Of a stretch of 64,000 bases of DNA, positions 7,525 to 17,077 are shown piece by piece. A program made the translations under genes and the position numbers. The DNA comes from Mesorhizobium sp. WSM4311 (GTDB lineage Bacteria; Pseudomonadota; Alphaproteobacteria; Rhizobiales; Rhizobiaceae). The notes beneath the pieces are model-generated. The model saw only the letters and a list, made by a program, of their open reading frames with translations. It did no database searches and was not told the DNA's origin. The stretch spans positions 434,001-498,000 of the forward strand of contig NZ_NSFV01000002.1 of assembly GCF_002295115.1 (NCBI RefSeq), read 5' to 3'. Numbering within the stretch: position 1 is the stretch's first letter; every line of letters starts with the position of its first letter.

Positions 7525-10095
7525 ATGATCGTAATGCGGACGGTCTCGAAACTTCTCGCTTTCTTCCTTGCCCTCGCCATTTTCGCGTTCGGGTCGACGG
7601 CAGCGGCGCTGGCGCAAAGCCAAAAGCGCCTTGCCTTCGTCATCGGCAACGCCGCCTATCCGGCGGGCGCGCTGACGACGCCGGCCAACGATGCCGGCCT
7701 GATTGCCCAGACTTTGCAAGCGGCGGGGTTCGACGTGGTCGGCGCGCGCGACGTCGACCAGGAATCGCTGCGCGGCGCCTATCGCGATTTCCTCGCCAAG
7801 GTGACGGCAGCCGGTCCCGACGCGGTGGTGTTTGTCTATCTGGCCGGCCAGGGCCTGCAGTTCGAGGGCGAGAACTACTTCGCGCCCGTCGATGCTCAGA
7901 TCGCCAATGCTGCGGACGTGCCGATGGCCGCGGTGCGGATCTCCGACCTCACCAAGCCGCTTGCAGCGCTGCCGACCACGGTCAACATCGTCGTGCTCGA
8001 CGCGGCGCGGCCAAACTCCTTCGCCAAGTCGAACCAGCCGCTGGCTGGCGGCCTTGCACTGGTCGATCCCGACCCGAACATGCTGATCGCCTTCAACGCC
8101 GCTCCGGGCACGGTCGCGCCGGAAGGCAAAGGACCCTACGGCGCTTATGCGCAGGCGCTTGCCGAGATGATCAGGGATGGCGGCCTGCAGCTCGGTGATG
8201 TCTTCGACCGCACGCGCCTGCGCGTGAACGAGGTGACGCAGGGTGCGGAATTGCCCTGGAACGCCTCCAAGATCACGGAGCCTTTCGTCTTCTTCGACCG
8301 CGGGCCGGATGCCCCGCCGCAGCAGATGTCGTCAGCCGAGGTGGGCGCCATGCGGACCAAGGAAATCCGCGACTTCGATGCGCATGATGCCTATATCGCG
8401 GCTCTCGATCGCGACACGATGCGTGGCTACGAGGATTTTCTGGTCGCCTATCCCCACGATCCGATGGCCAGGCGGGTGCGCGCGATCCTGGCGGCGCGGC
8501 GCGAGGCGATCACCTGGCGCCAGACCTGGCTGAGGGACACGCCCGAAGCCTATTGGTCCTATCTCGATCGCTATCCGCACGGTCCGCACGCCTGGGACGC
8601 AAGGCGCAGGCTTGAGCATTTCGATGCCGCGCTCGAACCGCCGCAGGGTTTTGCCGTCTACGCCTACGACGTGCCGCCGCCACCGCCCGATGAGATCGTC
8701 TATGTCGACCGGCCCGTGCTCTATTTCGACGACCCGGAATTCGATTTCGCGCCACCGCCACCCGTGGCGGTCATCTTCCTGCCGCCGCGGCCGCGAGACT
8801 TCATTGAACTGGCACCACCGCCGCCGCCGGTCGGAATCTTCCTTCTGCCGACGCCTGTTTTCGTACCGGTGCCCGCCTGGGTGAACCCGCCGCGTGACAT
8901 CTACCCGCCGCCGAACGACGTCATCTTCAACAACATCCACAACACCACCATCATCAACAACACGACGATCAACGAGAACAACAACCAGGGTGGTGGCCTC
9001 ACCACCGGCCAGAAACTGACTGCTGGCGCCGTGGGCCTGGGTGCGGCGGCGCTGGCAACGAAGGTGGCGTTGCCGGCTTTCCTGCAGAAAAAGGAAACCG
9101 TGCTGTCCAAGCAGAACCCGGGCGGCCTCCCGCTGAAGCCGCGGCAGGGTGGCCAGCAGCCGGGCGGTGTCACGCCGCTGTCGAAGACATTGCCCGCCAA
9201 CAAGCTGACGGGTCATGCCTTGCCCGGCGCCGACGGCAAGACGCTGCCGCTCGTCAATGGCAAGCCGGTGCTGAATGGACAGAACCTGCCCAACAACCCG
9301 AATCTGCCTAAGCAGAACCCGGGCGGCATCCCGCTGAAGCCGGGGCAGGGCGGCCAGCAGCCGGGCGGTGTCACGCCGCTGTCGAAGACATTGCCTGCCA
9401 AGAAGCTGACGGGTCATGCCTTGCCCGGCGCCGACGGCAAGATGCTCCCACTCGTCAATGGCAAGCCGGTGCTCAATGGACAGAACCTGCCCAACAACCC
9501 GAACCTGCCCAAGAACAAGTCCGGCAAGCTCCTGAACAAGCAGGCCACGGCCGGTGGAAGCGCCGTGACCGGCAACCCGGTGGCGAATGGGCAAAACGGC
9601 GCCAACGGCCAGGGCAACGGGCAAGGCCAGAACGGTACCGGCAAGAATGCCAAGTTGCGCAAGATTCCGGGCGCCAACGGCACGTCTGCGGCGAATGGGA
9701 TGAACAGCCCATCGGCGTTCAATGGCCAGAATTCAGGCCAGAACCCACCCAACGGCAAGTTCAAGAAGGCTCACAATCAAGGCGGCGGCCAGCTGAACGG
9801 CCAGGCCAATGGGCAAGGCAATGGTGGGGCCCAGGTCAATGGCAATGGGCCGAAATTCCACAGTTTGCCTGCCAACGGAAACAGTGGTGGCAGTGTCCAG
9901 CAGAAATTCAAGGTCAACAACGGCAACACGCAGCTGAAGGTGCAGGCTCAGCCTAAGGCGCAGAGACCGGAGTTCCACGCCCAGCCTAAGCAGCAAATGC
10001 AGCAGCAGCGGCCGGCACAGCCAAGGCCGCCCCAGCCGCCGGCCGGCAAGCAGCCGTCTTGCGGGCACCCCAATGAGCCCGCTTGCAAGAAATAG
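7525..10095 (+). CDS. Exported caspase-fold (C14) pseudo-peptidase with Pro-rich and Asn/Gly/Gln-rich repeat tail
   Basis: An 856-residue protein with a signal peptide (LLAFFLALAIFAFG, likely cleaved after AALAQ). Residues about 32-250 are a caspase p20-like domain (RLAFVIGNAAYP, ENYFAPVDA). Both catalytic residues are replaced: the usual AGHG His is Q109 (YLAGQG) and the usual DACR Cys is A161 (LDAARPN). Next come a helical region with repeated tyrosine/histidine-rich segments (about 270-375), a Pro-rich stretch (about 380-475), and an Asn-rich hinge (NTTIINNTTINENNNQGGG). After a short hydrophobic segment (about 495-520) come two 67-residue tandem repeats and a low-complexity N/G/Q tail. 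Likely a periplasmic or surface scaffold; function unknown. It lacks an obvious strong ribosome-binding site; ATG 7534 is an alternative start. Confidence 0.85.
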   Translation: MIVMRTVSKLLAFFLALAIFAFGSTAAALAQSQKRLAFVIGNAAYPAGALTTPANDAGLIAQTLQAAGFDVVGARDVDQESLRGAYRDFLAKVTAAGPDAVVFVYLAGQGLQFEGENYFAPVDAQIANAADVPMAAVRISDLTKPLAALPTTVNIVVLDAARPNSFAKSNQPLAGGLALVDPDPNMLIAFNAAPGTVAPEGKGPYGAYAQALAEMIRDGGLQLGDVFDRTRLRVNEVTQGAELPWNASKITEPFVFFDRGPDAPPQQMSSAEVGAMRTKEIRDFDAHDAYIAALDRDTMRGYEDFLVAYPHDPMARRVRAILAARREAITWRQTWLRDTPEAYWSYLDRYPHGPHAWDARRRLEHFDAALEPPQGFAVYAYDVPPPPPDEIVYVDRPVLYFDDPEFDFAPPPPVAVIFLPPRPRDFIELAPPPPPVGIFLLPTPVFVPVPAWVNPPRDIYPPPNDVIFNNIHNTTIINNTTINENNNQGGGLTTGQKLTAGAVGLGAAALATKVALPAFLQKKETVLSKQNPGGLPLKPRQGGQQPGGVTPLSKTLPANKLTGHALPGADGKTLPLVNGKPVLNGQNLPNNPNLPKQNPGGIPLKPGQGGQQPGGVTPLSKTLPAKKLTGHALPGADGKMLPLVNGKPVLNGQNLPNNPNLPKNKSGKLLNKQATAGGSAVTGNPVANGQNGANGQGNGQGQNGTGKNAKLRKIPGANGTSAANGMNSPSAFNGQNSGQNPPNGKFKKAHNQGGGQLNGQANGQGNGGAQVNGNGPKFHSLPANGNSGGSVQQKFKVNNGNTQLKVQAQPKAQRPEFHAQPKQQMQQQRPAQPRPPQPPAGKQPSCGHPNEPACKK
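9109..9510 (+). repeat. Two-copy 201-bp in-frame tandem repeat inside the caspase-fold gene
   Basis: Two adjacent 201-bp units (9109-9309 and 9310-9510) each encode 67 residues beginning KQNPGG(L/I)PLKP and ending NNPNLP. They differ at only a few positions at protein level (for example L/I, R/G, N/K, T/M). The whole-codon period preserves the frame. Such near-identical copies can expand or contract by slippage or recombination. Confidence 0.95.
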
Positions 10096-10154
10096 CACAT
10101 GTCGGCCAGAGGTGGTTCGGCTTGGGTCGGGACATGCATGAGACAAAGGCTTGA

Positions 10155-10338
10155 AACGCGTCGCTGGTCGCGGCGTCTGCCATCACGCCGGAGAAGACCG
10201 CGATCTCCAAGCAATGTTCCGCACTCGCGCACGCCAAGAAGCTGCACGGCAAGACGCGCGAGCCCGGACGGTCGCGGAATCCACCATCCCGAGCGCTGAA
10301 AACGCGTCGACAGTCTGTGGCGCTTGGACCGCTGCGGT
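10155..10338 (+). pseudogene. PsiF-repeat-like small exported protein, decayed remnant
   Basis: After a stop at 10152-10154 the frame reads NASLVAASAITPEKTAISK and then QCSALAHAKKLHGKTREP. This resembles the signal-peptide end and first PsiF repeat (SK-C-SAxAxAKxLHGKxR) of small phosphate-starvation-type exported proteins. There is no start codon or hydrophobic signal core in frame, and after HGKTRE the sequence loses similarity and runs to a stop near 10338. I read it as the remnant of a psiF-like gene, not a working CDS. It explains most of the 253-base gap between the caspase-fold gene and the transglutaminase-like gene. Confidence 0.5.
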
Positions 10339-10348
10339 GAAAGGTTGC

Positions 10349-11113
10349 TCAGTCTACGAGCTTGGCAACGTTCGTGAGGGTCTGCGGCGTGCCGCCTCGC
10401 CGGTTGATCGACACCCAGATATTCGGGTTCTGCTGCGACTGGCGTTTCACGAAGTAGTAGCCGGTCACGTTCCAGGGCCTGATTTCGTCGATCAGATTGT
10501 CGAGGACCAGATCGCCCTTGTCGGTTTTCACCGTCAGGATGGTGTGGCCTTCATTGTCGAGGTCGTGCACCACGGTCATCAGCAGCGCCTGCCGGGGAAA
10601 TCCCGCCTCCATGAGAAGCTTGCGCTTGTAGAGCGCGTAGATCTTGCAGTCGCCCTTGCCGTCAACCGGATAGTCCCAGTGGTCCATCATCGTGCCCCAG
10701 TGATCGAAATTGCTGACCGGTTTGATGGAACTGTTCGCCTTCTGATTTATCCGCTTGAGGATGCGCAGGGTCTGCGCGGTCAGCTTGACGTTCGTGGCCG
10801 GCAGTGCGGGCACCTTGCACTCTTTTGGTCGGCGATGGCAGAAATCGACCCACCCGTAGGGGAGGCTGGTGGGGCCGCCAACCGCGGCGGAGAGTGAGGC
10901 GCCCGAGGATGATTGCGTCTTCCCGAACAATGTCGACTGCTTGGGCACGGTGGATTGCGCTGACGCCGAACCGACATTCAGCGACGTTGCGCCAAACAGC
11001 GAAACACAGCCAAGCAGGAAGGAGGAAGTCAGGACGCCGAGGGAACGCAGCACTGGCAACACCACCGCACGAGAGGACCGATCAAAAGTAATGTGGCGAT
11101 CGTGCTCGATCAA
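10349..11113 (-). CDS. Transglutaminase-like cysteine peptidase (BTLCP family), exported
   Basis: A protein of 254 residues from the upstream TTG. It has an N-terminal hydrophobic export segment (LPVLRSLGVLTSSFLLGC) and a C-terminal bacterial transglutaminase-like cysteine protease domain: WDYPVDGKGDCKIYALYKR with the nucleophile Cys, EGHTILTV with the His, and DLVLDNL with the Asp. Members of this rhizobial family act in the periplasm and are often linked to LapD-type adhesin processing (LapG) or are orphans; no LapD partner is adjacent here. The start is uncertain: no good ribosome-binding site precedes TTG 11113, and in-frame GTG codons near 11062-11065 are alternatives. Confidence 0.85.
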   Translation of the reverse strand: MIEHDRHITFDRSSRAVVLPVLRSLGVLTSSFLLGCVSLFGATSLNVGSASAQSTVPKQSTLFGKTQSSSGASLSAAVGGPTSLPYGWVDFCHRRPKECKVPALPATNVKLTAQTLRILKRINQKANSSIKPVSNFDHWGTMMDHWDYPVDGKGDCKIYALYKRKLLMEAGFPRQALLMTVVHDLDNEGHTILTVKTDKGDLVLDNLIDEIRPWNVTGYYFVKRQSQQNPNIWVSINRRGGTPQTLTNVAKLVD

Positions 11114-11191
11114 TTAAACATTTAAGAAGGCGTTAACATGTTCGTGTTCGTGGCGCGCAACGCGGCGTGGCGCACTTCGCCACGCATCGCG

Positions 11192-11581
11192 CTATGCTTC
11201 TTGCACGTCCCCGAGCCCCGCTGCCTGCGCGGCCCTGATCAATTTGCGGTCGAAGGTCGCAATTCCCGTGCAATGCGCGGACTTGCGGAGGTGCAGCGCA
11301 TCTGCGAAATCCACTCCGGTCTCGACCAGATCGAGCGCGGAAGAGACAATTGCCGCGTCTTCGATTTCAACCGTGGGAAGACCGCCGAACGCCCGCAAAG
11401 CTCTGACGATAGCGGCCTGATCATAGCCGTAAGCGCTTCGCAGCACCCATTCGGCTTCCAGCATGACCGTCACGGCGACAAATACGGGTCGGTCATCGAT
11501 CACGCGGCGGGCGCGCGGGGATTGCTCGGGATAGTCGTTCGTCAGGTACCGAACGACGACATTGGTATCAATCGCGAGCAT
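11192..11581 (-). CDS. VapC-type PIN-domain toxin ribonuclease
   Basis: This 129-residue PIN domain starts MLAIDTNVVVRYLTND, placing the first acidic residue at D5. Other acidic residues are in VMLEAEWVLR (E42/E44), VDFADALH (D91/D94) and ATFDRKL (D111), forming the Mg2+-dependent nuclease site. VapC toxins cleave specific tRNA or rRNA sites when freed from their antitoxin. The start overlaps the end of the antitoxin gene by 14 bases, the classic coupled antitoxin-first arrangement. A longer in-frame extension upstream lies within the antitoxin and is rejected. Confidence 0.9.
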   Translation of the reverse strand: MLAIDTNVVVRYLTNDYPEQSPRARRVIDDRPVFVAVTVMLEAEWVLRSAYGYDQAAIVRALRAFGGLPTVEIEDAAIVSSALDLVETGVDFADALHLRKSAHCTGIATFDRKLIRAAQAAGLGDVQEA

Positions 11582-11843
11582 GCCGCCGCCGTGCTTCGGC
11601 GAGAACGCCCGCATCCATGTCTTCAAGCGTCCTCGGCCTGCCGTTATGAGGCAGCAAACCAAAGACGTCTTGAGGCCGGGTAGCGGCGAAGGCAGGTGCC
11701 GACTTGAAGAGAACGCCTTCAGGCGTGTCTTCGACCGCCAGCCGAGTGCCGGCGCCCCACTCCTTGCGTTTGCGGATGGCGCTCGGCAGGATCACTTGCC
11801 CCTTGGTTGAGACGGTGGTGGTAAGCTTTTCGGAGCCGGCCAT
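11568..11843 (-). CDS. AbrB/MazE-type (SpoVT-AbrB swapped-hairpin) antitoxin
   Basis: A 91-residue protein beginning MAGSEKLTTTVSTKGQVILP, the N-terminal AbrB-like swapped-hairpin DNA-binding motif of VapB/MazE antitoxins. AIRKRKEWGAGTRLAVE follows. The C-terminal half (RPRTLEDMDAGVLAEARRR) is the toxin-neutralising tail. I chose the ATG with GAGG nine bases upstream; a TTG five codons earlier is also open. It precedes and overlaps the PIN toxin gene, and usually represses its own operon. Confidence 0.88.
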   Translation of the reverse strand: MAGSEKLTTTVSTKGQVILPSAIRKRKEWGAGTRLAVEDTPEGVLFKSAPAFAATRPQDVFGLLPHNGRPRTLEDMDAGVLAEARRRHARD

Positions 11844-11917
11844 TGTCGCTTGCCTCAATGTAAGACAAACGTAAGATAGTCGGAAGTGACGCTGATTTCA
11901 CGGCTATAAGGTCACCA

Positions 11918-13330
11918 TCAAACCCTGGTGCCGCCCACCGTCATCTGGTTCATCCTCAGATGCGGCTGGCCGACGCCGACCGGCACGCCCTGTCCGGCCT
12001 TGCCACACATGCCGATGCCATTGTCGAGCTTCATGTCGTTGCCTACCATCGAGACGCGGTGCATGGCGTCCGGCCCATTGCCGATCAGCATCGCGCCCTT
12101 GATCGGCTGCGTCACCTTGCCGTTCTCGATCATGTAGGCCTCGGTGCAGCCGAACACGAATTTGCCCGACGTGATGTCGACCTGGCCGCCGCCGAAGGAG
12201 ACGGCGTAGATGCCGTTCTTGACCGAGGCGATGATCTCGTCCGGCTCCATTTCGCCTGACGTCATGTAGGTGTTGGTCATGCGCGGCATCGGCTGGTGCG
12301 CATAACCTTCGCGCCGGCCGTTGCCGGTGGCCTTCATGCCCATCAACCGGGCGTTTTGCCGGTCCTGCATGTAGCCGACCAGTTTGCCGTCCTCGATCAG
12401 CACATTGCGGGCCGAAGGCGTGCCCTCATCATCGACGGTGAGCGAGCCGCGCCGCTCCGGGATGGTGCCGTCGTCGACGACGGTGACGCCCTTGGCAGCG
12501 ACCTGCTGGCCCAGCAGCCCGGCGAAGGCCGACGTCTTCTTGCGGTTGAAATCGCCTTCCAGCCCGTGCCCGACGGCCTCGTGCAGCATGACGCCCGGCC
12601 AGCCGCTGGACAGCACGATGTCGAAGGTGCCGGCCGGGGCGGGGATGGCCTCGAGATTGACCAGCGCCTGCCTCAGCGCTTCCTTGGCGGCATGCTTCCA
12701 GCTGTCCTCGATCAGGAAGTCGCCGAATGCCTTGCGTCCGCCCATGCCGTAGGAGCCGCTTTCCTGGCGGTCGCCGTCGCCGACCACGACCGAGACGTTG
12801 ATACGGACCAGCGGCCTGATATCGCGCACCACCTGGCCGTCGGCGCGCACGATCTCGACATGCTGCCAGGATGCGGCGAGCGAGGCCGTCACCTGGCGCA
12901 CGCGTGGGTCCTCGGCGCGCAGCCAGGCGTCGATTTCCTGCAGCAGCTTTGCCTTGGCCTCGAAGGAGGGCGAGGGGATCGGGTTCTCGTCGCCGTAGAG
13001 ATGGCGGTTGGTGCGGGCGGGCCCGGCGGCAAGCGTACCGGAGTAACCACCCTTGACCGTCGAGACGGCAGCGGCCGCGCGCAGCAGCGAGGCTTCGGAG
13101 AGGTCGCTCGAATGTGCGTAGCCGCTGGCTTCACCCGCGACCGCACGCAGGCCAAAACCCTGGTCGGTGTTGAAATTGGCGGTCTTCAGCCGGCCATTGT
13201 CGAACATCAGCGCCTCGCTCTCGCTGTATTCGAGAAACAGTTCGCCGTCATCGGCGCCGTTGATGGTATCGGCGACGATCCGCTTGATGCGATCGTCGGA
13301 AATATCGAATTGGCCGATCAGGCTGTTCAT
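11918..13330 (-). CDS. tldD: Metalloprotease TldD
   Basis: A 470-residue protein of the TldD/PmbA family. The HExxxH zinc motif is present as HEAVGHGLEGD (H250, E251, H255), and a Cys in FVFGCTEAYMI is the usual third-ligand region. TldD pairs with TldE/PmbA to degrade unfolded peptides and process modified peptides such as microcin B17 or CcdA. The frame is open 36 codons further upstream, but the family N-terminus begins at MNSLIGQFDIS, so I take the start complementary to 13328-13330. The partner pmbA is not in the window. Confidence 0.94.
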   Translation of the reverse strand: MNSLIGQFDISDDRIKRIVADTINGADDGELFLEYSESEALMFDNGRLKTANFNTDQGFGLRAVAGEASGYAHSSDLSEASLLRAAAAVSTVKGGYSGTLAAGPARTNRHLYGDENPIPSPSFEAKAKLLQEIDAWLRAEDPRVRQVTASLAASWQHVEIVRADGQVVRDIRPLVRINVSVVVGDGDRQESGSYGMGGRKAFGDFLIEDSWKHAAKEALRQALVNLEAIPAPAGTFDIVLSSGWPGVMLHEAVGHGLEGDFNRKKTSAFAGLLGQQVAAKGVTVVDDGTIPERRGSLTVDDEGTPSARNVLIEDGKLVGYMQDRQNARLMGMKATGNGRREGYAHQPMPRMTNTYMTSGEMEPDEIIASVKNGIYAVSFGGGQVDITSGKFVFGCTEAYMIENGKVTQPIKGAMLIGNGPDAMHRVSMVGNDMKLDNGIGMCGKAGQGVPVGVGQPHLRMNQMTVGGTRV

Positions 13331-13489
13331 GGCGCGTCCGTCCGTGGGAAGATTGCTTTCCCCCGATGTAGGCGCGAAGCCGCGCCCGCACAATCGGCAA
13401 TGAGGATCAGCGTCGACGAATGGCAACGGCCGGCCCATGCGGCATTCACGAAAGCTGAGTCAGAACCCGGTTCCGCGCAAAGCACGCGA

Positions 13490-14050
13490 TCAGGGGAGGG
13501 CGGCGAAGCCGTCGGCAAAACCCTTGAGGTCGACGGGGATGCCGATGCCTTCTTCAGGCGTCTGGAAGACGATGAACGTCGCCGACGTACCGGTCTTCAA
13601 CGTGTCGAGCAGCGGCTTTTCGAGGATGACCTCGGCATAGCAGCCGTCCTGGAAGCAGCGCACGAAATAGGCGCGGCCGATGTCCTTGCCGTCGACATTG
13701 AGGCCGAGCCCGTTCGGCAAAAGCACGCCGAGCGGCGCCAGCACGCGCAGGATCTCGGCCTTGTTGTCGGCGGTGCGCAGCACGACCACCGACAGCCCCA
13801 TCTCCGGACGGTCCTCGGCGACGACATTCTGCATCATCACGCATTGTTCGGAGGTGGCGCCGGCAGGCGTGTCGCAGATGATCGACCATGCGCCATGCGT
13901 CGAGCGCACCGTGCCGCTCGGCTGGGCGGCATTGGCCTGACCGGCGACGAACAGGCTGGCCGCGGACAGGGCGGCAAGAAACATGGCCTTGACCAAGATG
14001 CTCGAAAGCCCCGGTCTCGTATGCCCCAGTCTCGAAAGCCAAGAGTTCAT
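13490..14050 (-). CDS. Invasion-associated locus B (IalB) family protein
   Basis: A 186-residue exported protein with a signal peptide (ILVKAMFLAALSAASLFVAG, likely cleaved after ANA). The IalB-type domain is recognisable from HGAWSIICDTP, EQCVMMQNVV, GLGLNVDGKDIGRAYFVRCFQDGCYAEV and IPVDLKGFADGFAAL. Its cysteines probably form disulfides. IalB is named from Bartonella erythrocyte invasion, but the family is common in non-pathogenic rhizobia as envelope proteins of unknown role. ATG 14050 has GGAG six bases upstream and is preferred over the GTG seven codons earlier. It is divergent from the cox operon. Confidence 0.88.
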   Translation of the reverse strand: MNSWLSRLGHTRPGLSSILVKAMFLAALSAASLFVAGQANAAQPSGTVRSTHGAWSIICDTPAGATSEQCVMMQNVVAEDRPEMGLSVVVLRTADNKAEILRVLAPLGVLLPNGLGLNVDGKDIGRAYFVRCFQDGCYAEVILEKPLLDTLKTGTSATFIVFQTPEEGIGIPVDLKGFADGFAALP

Positions 14051-14426
14051 GACGGCTCCATTGCGAATCACGGCACTTTAAGCCGCGCCAATGCCAAGTA
14101 AAGGACGAGACCGCTGCCGAACTGTCCCGAAACAGGCACTCCAGCGCTTTTCCCTGCCAAATTCGCCTGAATTACGACGCATCGCGCACCTTGCCAACAT
14201 GAGCCGGGCAACCGGCCGAACATACGCGATTCGCCGCCATCGCCGCTGCCCCGGAAGAGCCGTCTCGGCTTGCGCGCAAAAATGCCGCACAGTTTCCTCC
14301 GCTCCTTTCTTGCGGAGGGAAAAAGAGTATGGTTTGAACCAGCTTGAGACTGTCGGGATTCCCGTCCCGGCATTGTTCGTTATTCTCGTTGGCGCCGCCG
14401 CGAGGGACTGGGAGACGAAGAGGGCG
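14051..14426. promoter_or_regulatory. Divergent intergenic region between ialB-like gene and coxB
   Basis: These 376 bases contain no supportable gene and must hold promoters for both flanking units. A perfect 7-bp hairpin (CCTCCGC / GCGGAGG, 9-base loop) lies at 14296-14318. Its 3' arm contains a Shine-Dalgarno-like GGAGG followed at 14329-14337 by the two-codon frame ATG GTT TGA. I could not identify a convincing -35/-10 pair by eye. Confidence 0.45.
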
Positions 14427-15311
14427 ATGAGAAATTTCCTAGCAGACGCCAAGTTTCTAGCCAGTGCTGGGGCTGCCACCGCGCTTTTCGCCGGTACGTC
14501 CGCCCATGCCGATCAGCCCGTGGCGTGGGAGACGACCTTCCAGGCGCCGGCGACCGACATGATGCGGCAGATCGAATGGTTCGGAAATTATACGATGTGG
14601 TTCATCGTCCCGATCACCATTCTGGTGCTGCTTCTCCTCGCCTACTGCATCGTCAGGTTCCGCGCGAGCGCAAACCCGGTTCCCTCCAAGACCAGCCACA
14701 ACACGCTGATCGAGGTGATCTGGACCGTCGGCCCGGTCGTGGTCCTGCTCTGCCTCGCCATTCCCTCGTTCCAGCTCCTGACCGCGCAGTACACTCCGCC
14801 GGAAGAAGCCAAGCTCACCGTCAAGGCGACCGGCAACCAGTGGAACTGGGATTACGAATACCAGACCGACAACACGCTCTCCTTCAATTCGGCCATCCTC
14901 CAGGATGGCGATCGCGCCAAGGCCGGCAAGGAGGATCGCAAGGTCTATCCGCGCCTGCTCGCCGTCGACAATGAGCTGGTGGTGCCGGTCAACACGATGA
15001 CCCGCGTTCTCGTCACCGCGACTGACGTGATCCACTCCTTCGCCATGCCGTCCTTCGGCATCAAGATCGACGCCATTCCGGGGCGCACCAACGAGACCTG
15101 GTTCAAGGCGGAGAAGGAAGGTCTTTATTACGGCCAGTGCTCGCAGCTTTGCGGCAAGGACCACGCCTTCATGCCGATCGCCATCCGCGTCGTCTCCGAC
15201 GCGCAGTTCAAGACCTGGCTGGCTGCGGCCAAGACCGATCTGCCCGGCGCCAACAAGACGCTGATGGCCGAGGTCGATGGCCAGAACAAGGTAGCGGCCG
15301 CCGGCAATTGA
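14427..15311 (+). CDS. coxB: Cytochrome c oxidase subunit II
   Basis: A 294-residue protein with a signal peptide, two transmembrane helices (about 50-75 and 92-112) and a periplasmic cupredoxin domain holding the CuA centre. The ligands are H203 (DVIHSFAMPSFG), C238, C242, H246 and M249 (GQCSQLCGKDHAFM). It receives electrons from cytochrome c and passes them to subunit I. The canonical CSELC glutamate, a Mg2+ ligand in other oxidases, is Q240 here. The ATG at 14427 follows an AGAGGG site; longer upstream extensions lack a signal peptide at the N-terminus and are rejected. First gene of the oxidase operon. Confidence 0.96.
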   Translation: MRNFLADAKFLASAGAATALFAGTSAHADQPVAWETTFQAPATDMMRQIEWFGNYTMWFIVPITILVLLLLAYCIVRFRASANPVPSKTSHNTLIEVIWTVGPVVVLLCLAIPSFQLLTAQYTPPEEAKLTVKATGNQWNWDYEYQTDNTLSFNSAILQDGDRAKAGKEDRKVYPRLLAVDNELVVPVNTMTRVLVTATDVIHSFAMPSFGIKIDAIPGRTNETWFKAEKEGLYYGQCSQLCGKDHAFMPIAIRVVSDAQFKTWLAAAKTDLPGANKTLMAEVDGQNKVAAAGN

Positions 15312-15335
15312 ATGCCGCGGGTTAGCAAGATTTAG

Positions 15336-17003
<1,668 letters not shown>

Positions 17004-17023
17004 GGCGGCTCCCGCCCGAATAC

Positions 17024-17049
17024 GAAACCGCCGGCACGCCGGCGGTTTC
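17024..17049 (+). terminator. Intercistronic perfect hairpin between coxA and ctaB
   Basis: A 12-bp perfect inverted repeat (GAAACCGCCGGC / GCCGGCGGTTTC) separated by only two bases, 21 bases after the coxA stop. No T-run follows, so it is more likely an attenuator or mRNA-stabilising element that sets coxBA above the assembly genes than a full terminator. Confidence 0.5.
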
Positions 17050-17077
17050 GGCCAACGGAATGATGGACTGAGTACGC

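Noticed and set aside
9109-9510. Repeats as a possible CRISPR array
   Set aside because: Only two long contiguous units, no spacers, in frame inside a protein gene, and no cas genes nearby.
10151-10897. Plus-strand frame of 248 codons opposite the transglutaminase-like gene
   Set aside because: The minus-strand gene has the Cys-His-Asp motifs; this frame has none and lacks a ribosome-binding site.
11165-11185. GCGTGGCG/CGCCACGC hairpin after vapC as a terminator
   Set aside because: A good 8-bp stem but no T-run on the relevant strand; not strong enough to call.
12296-14101. Open frame of 601 codons on the plus strand across tldD and the ialB-like gene
   Set aside because: Runs antisense through two identified genes and gives no domain; shadow frame.
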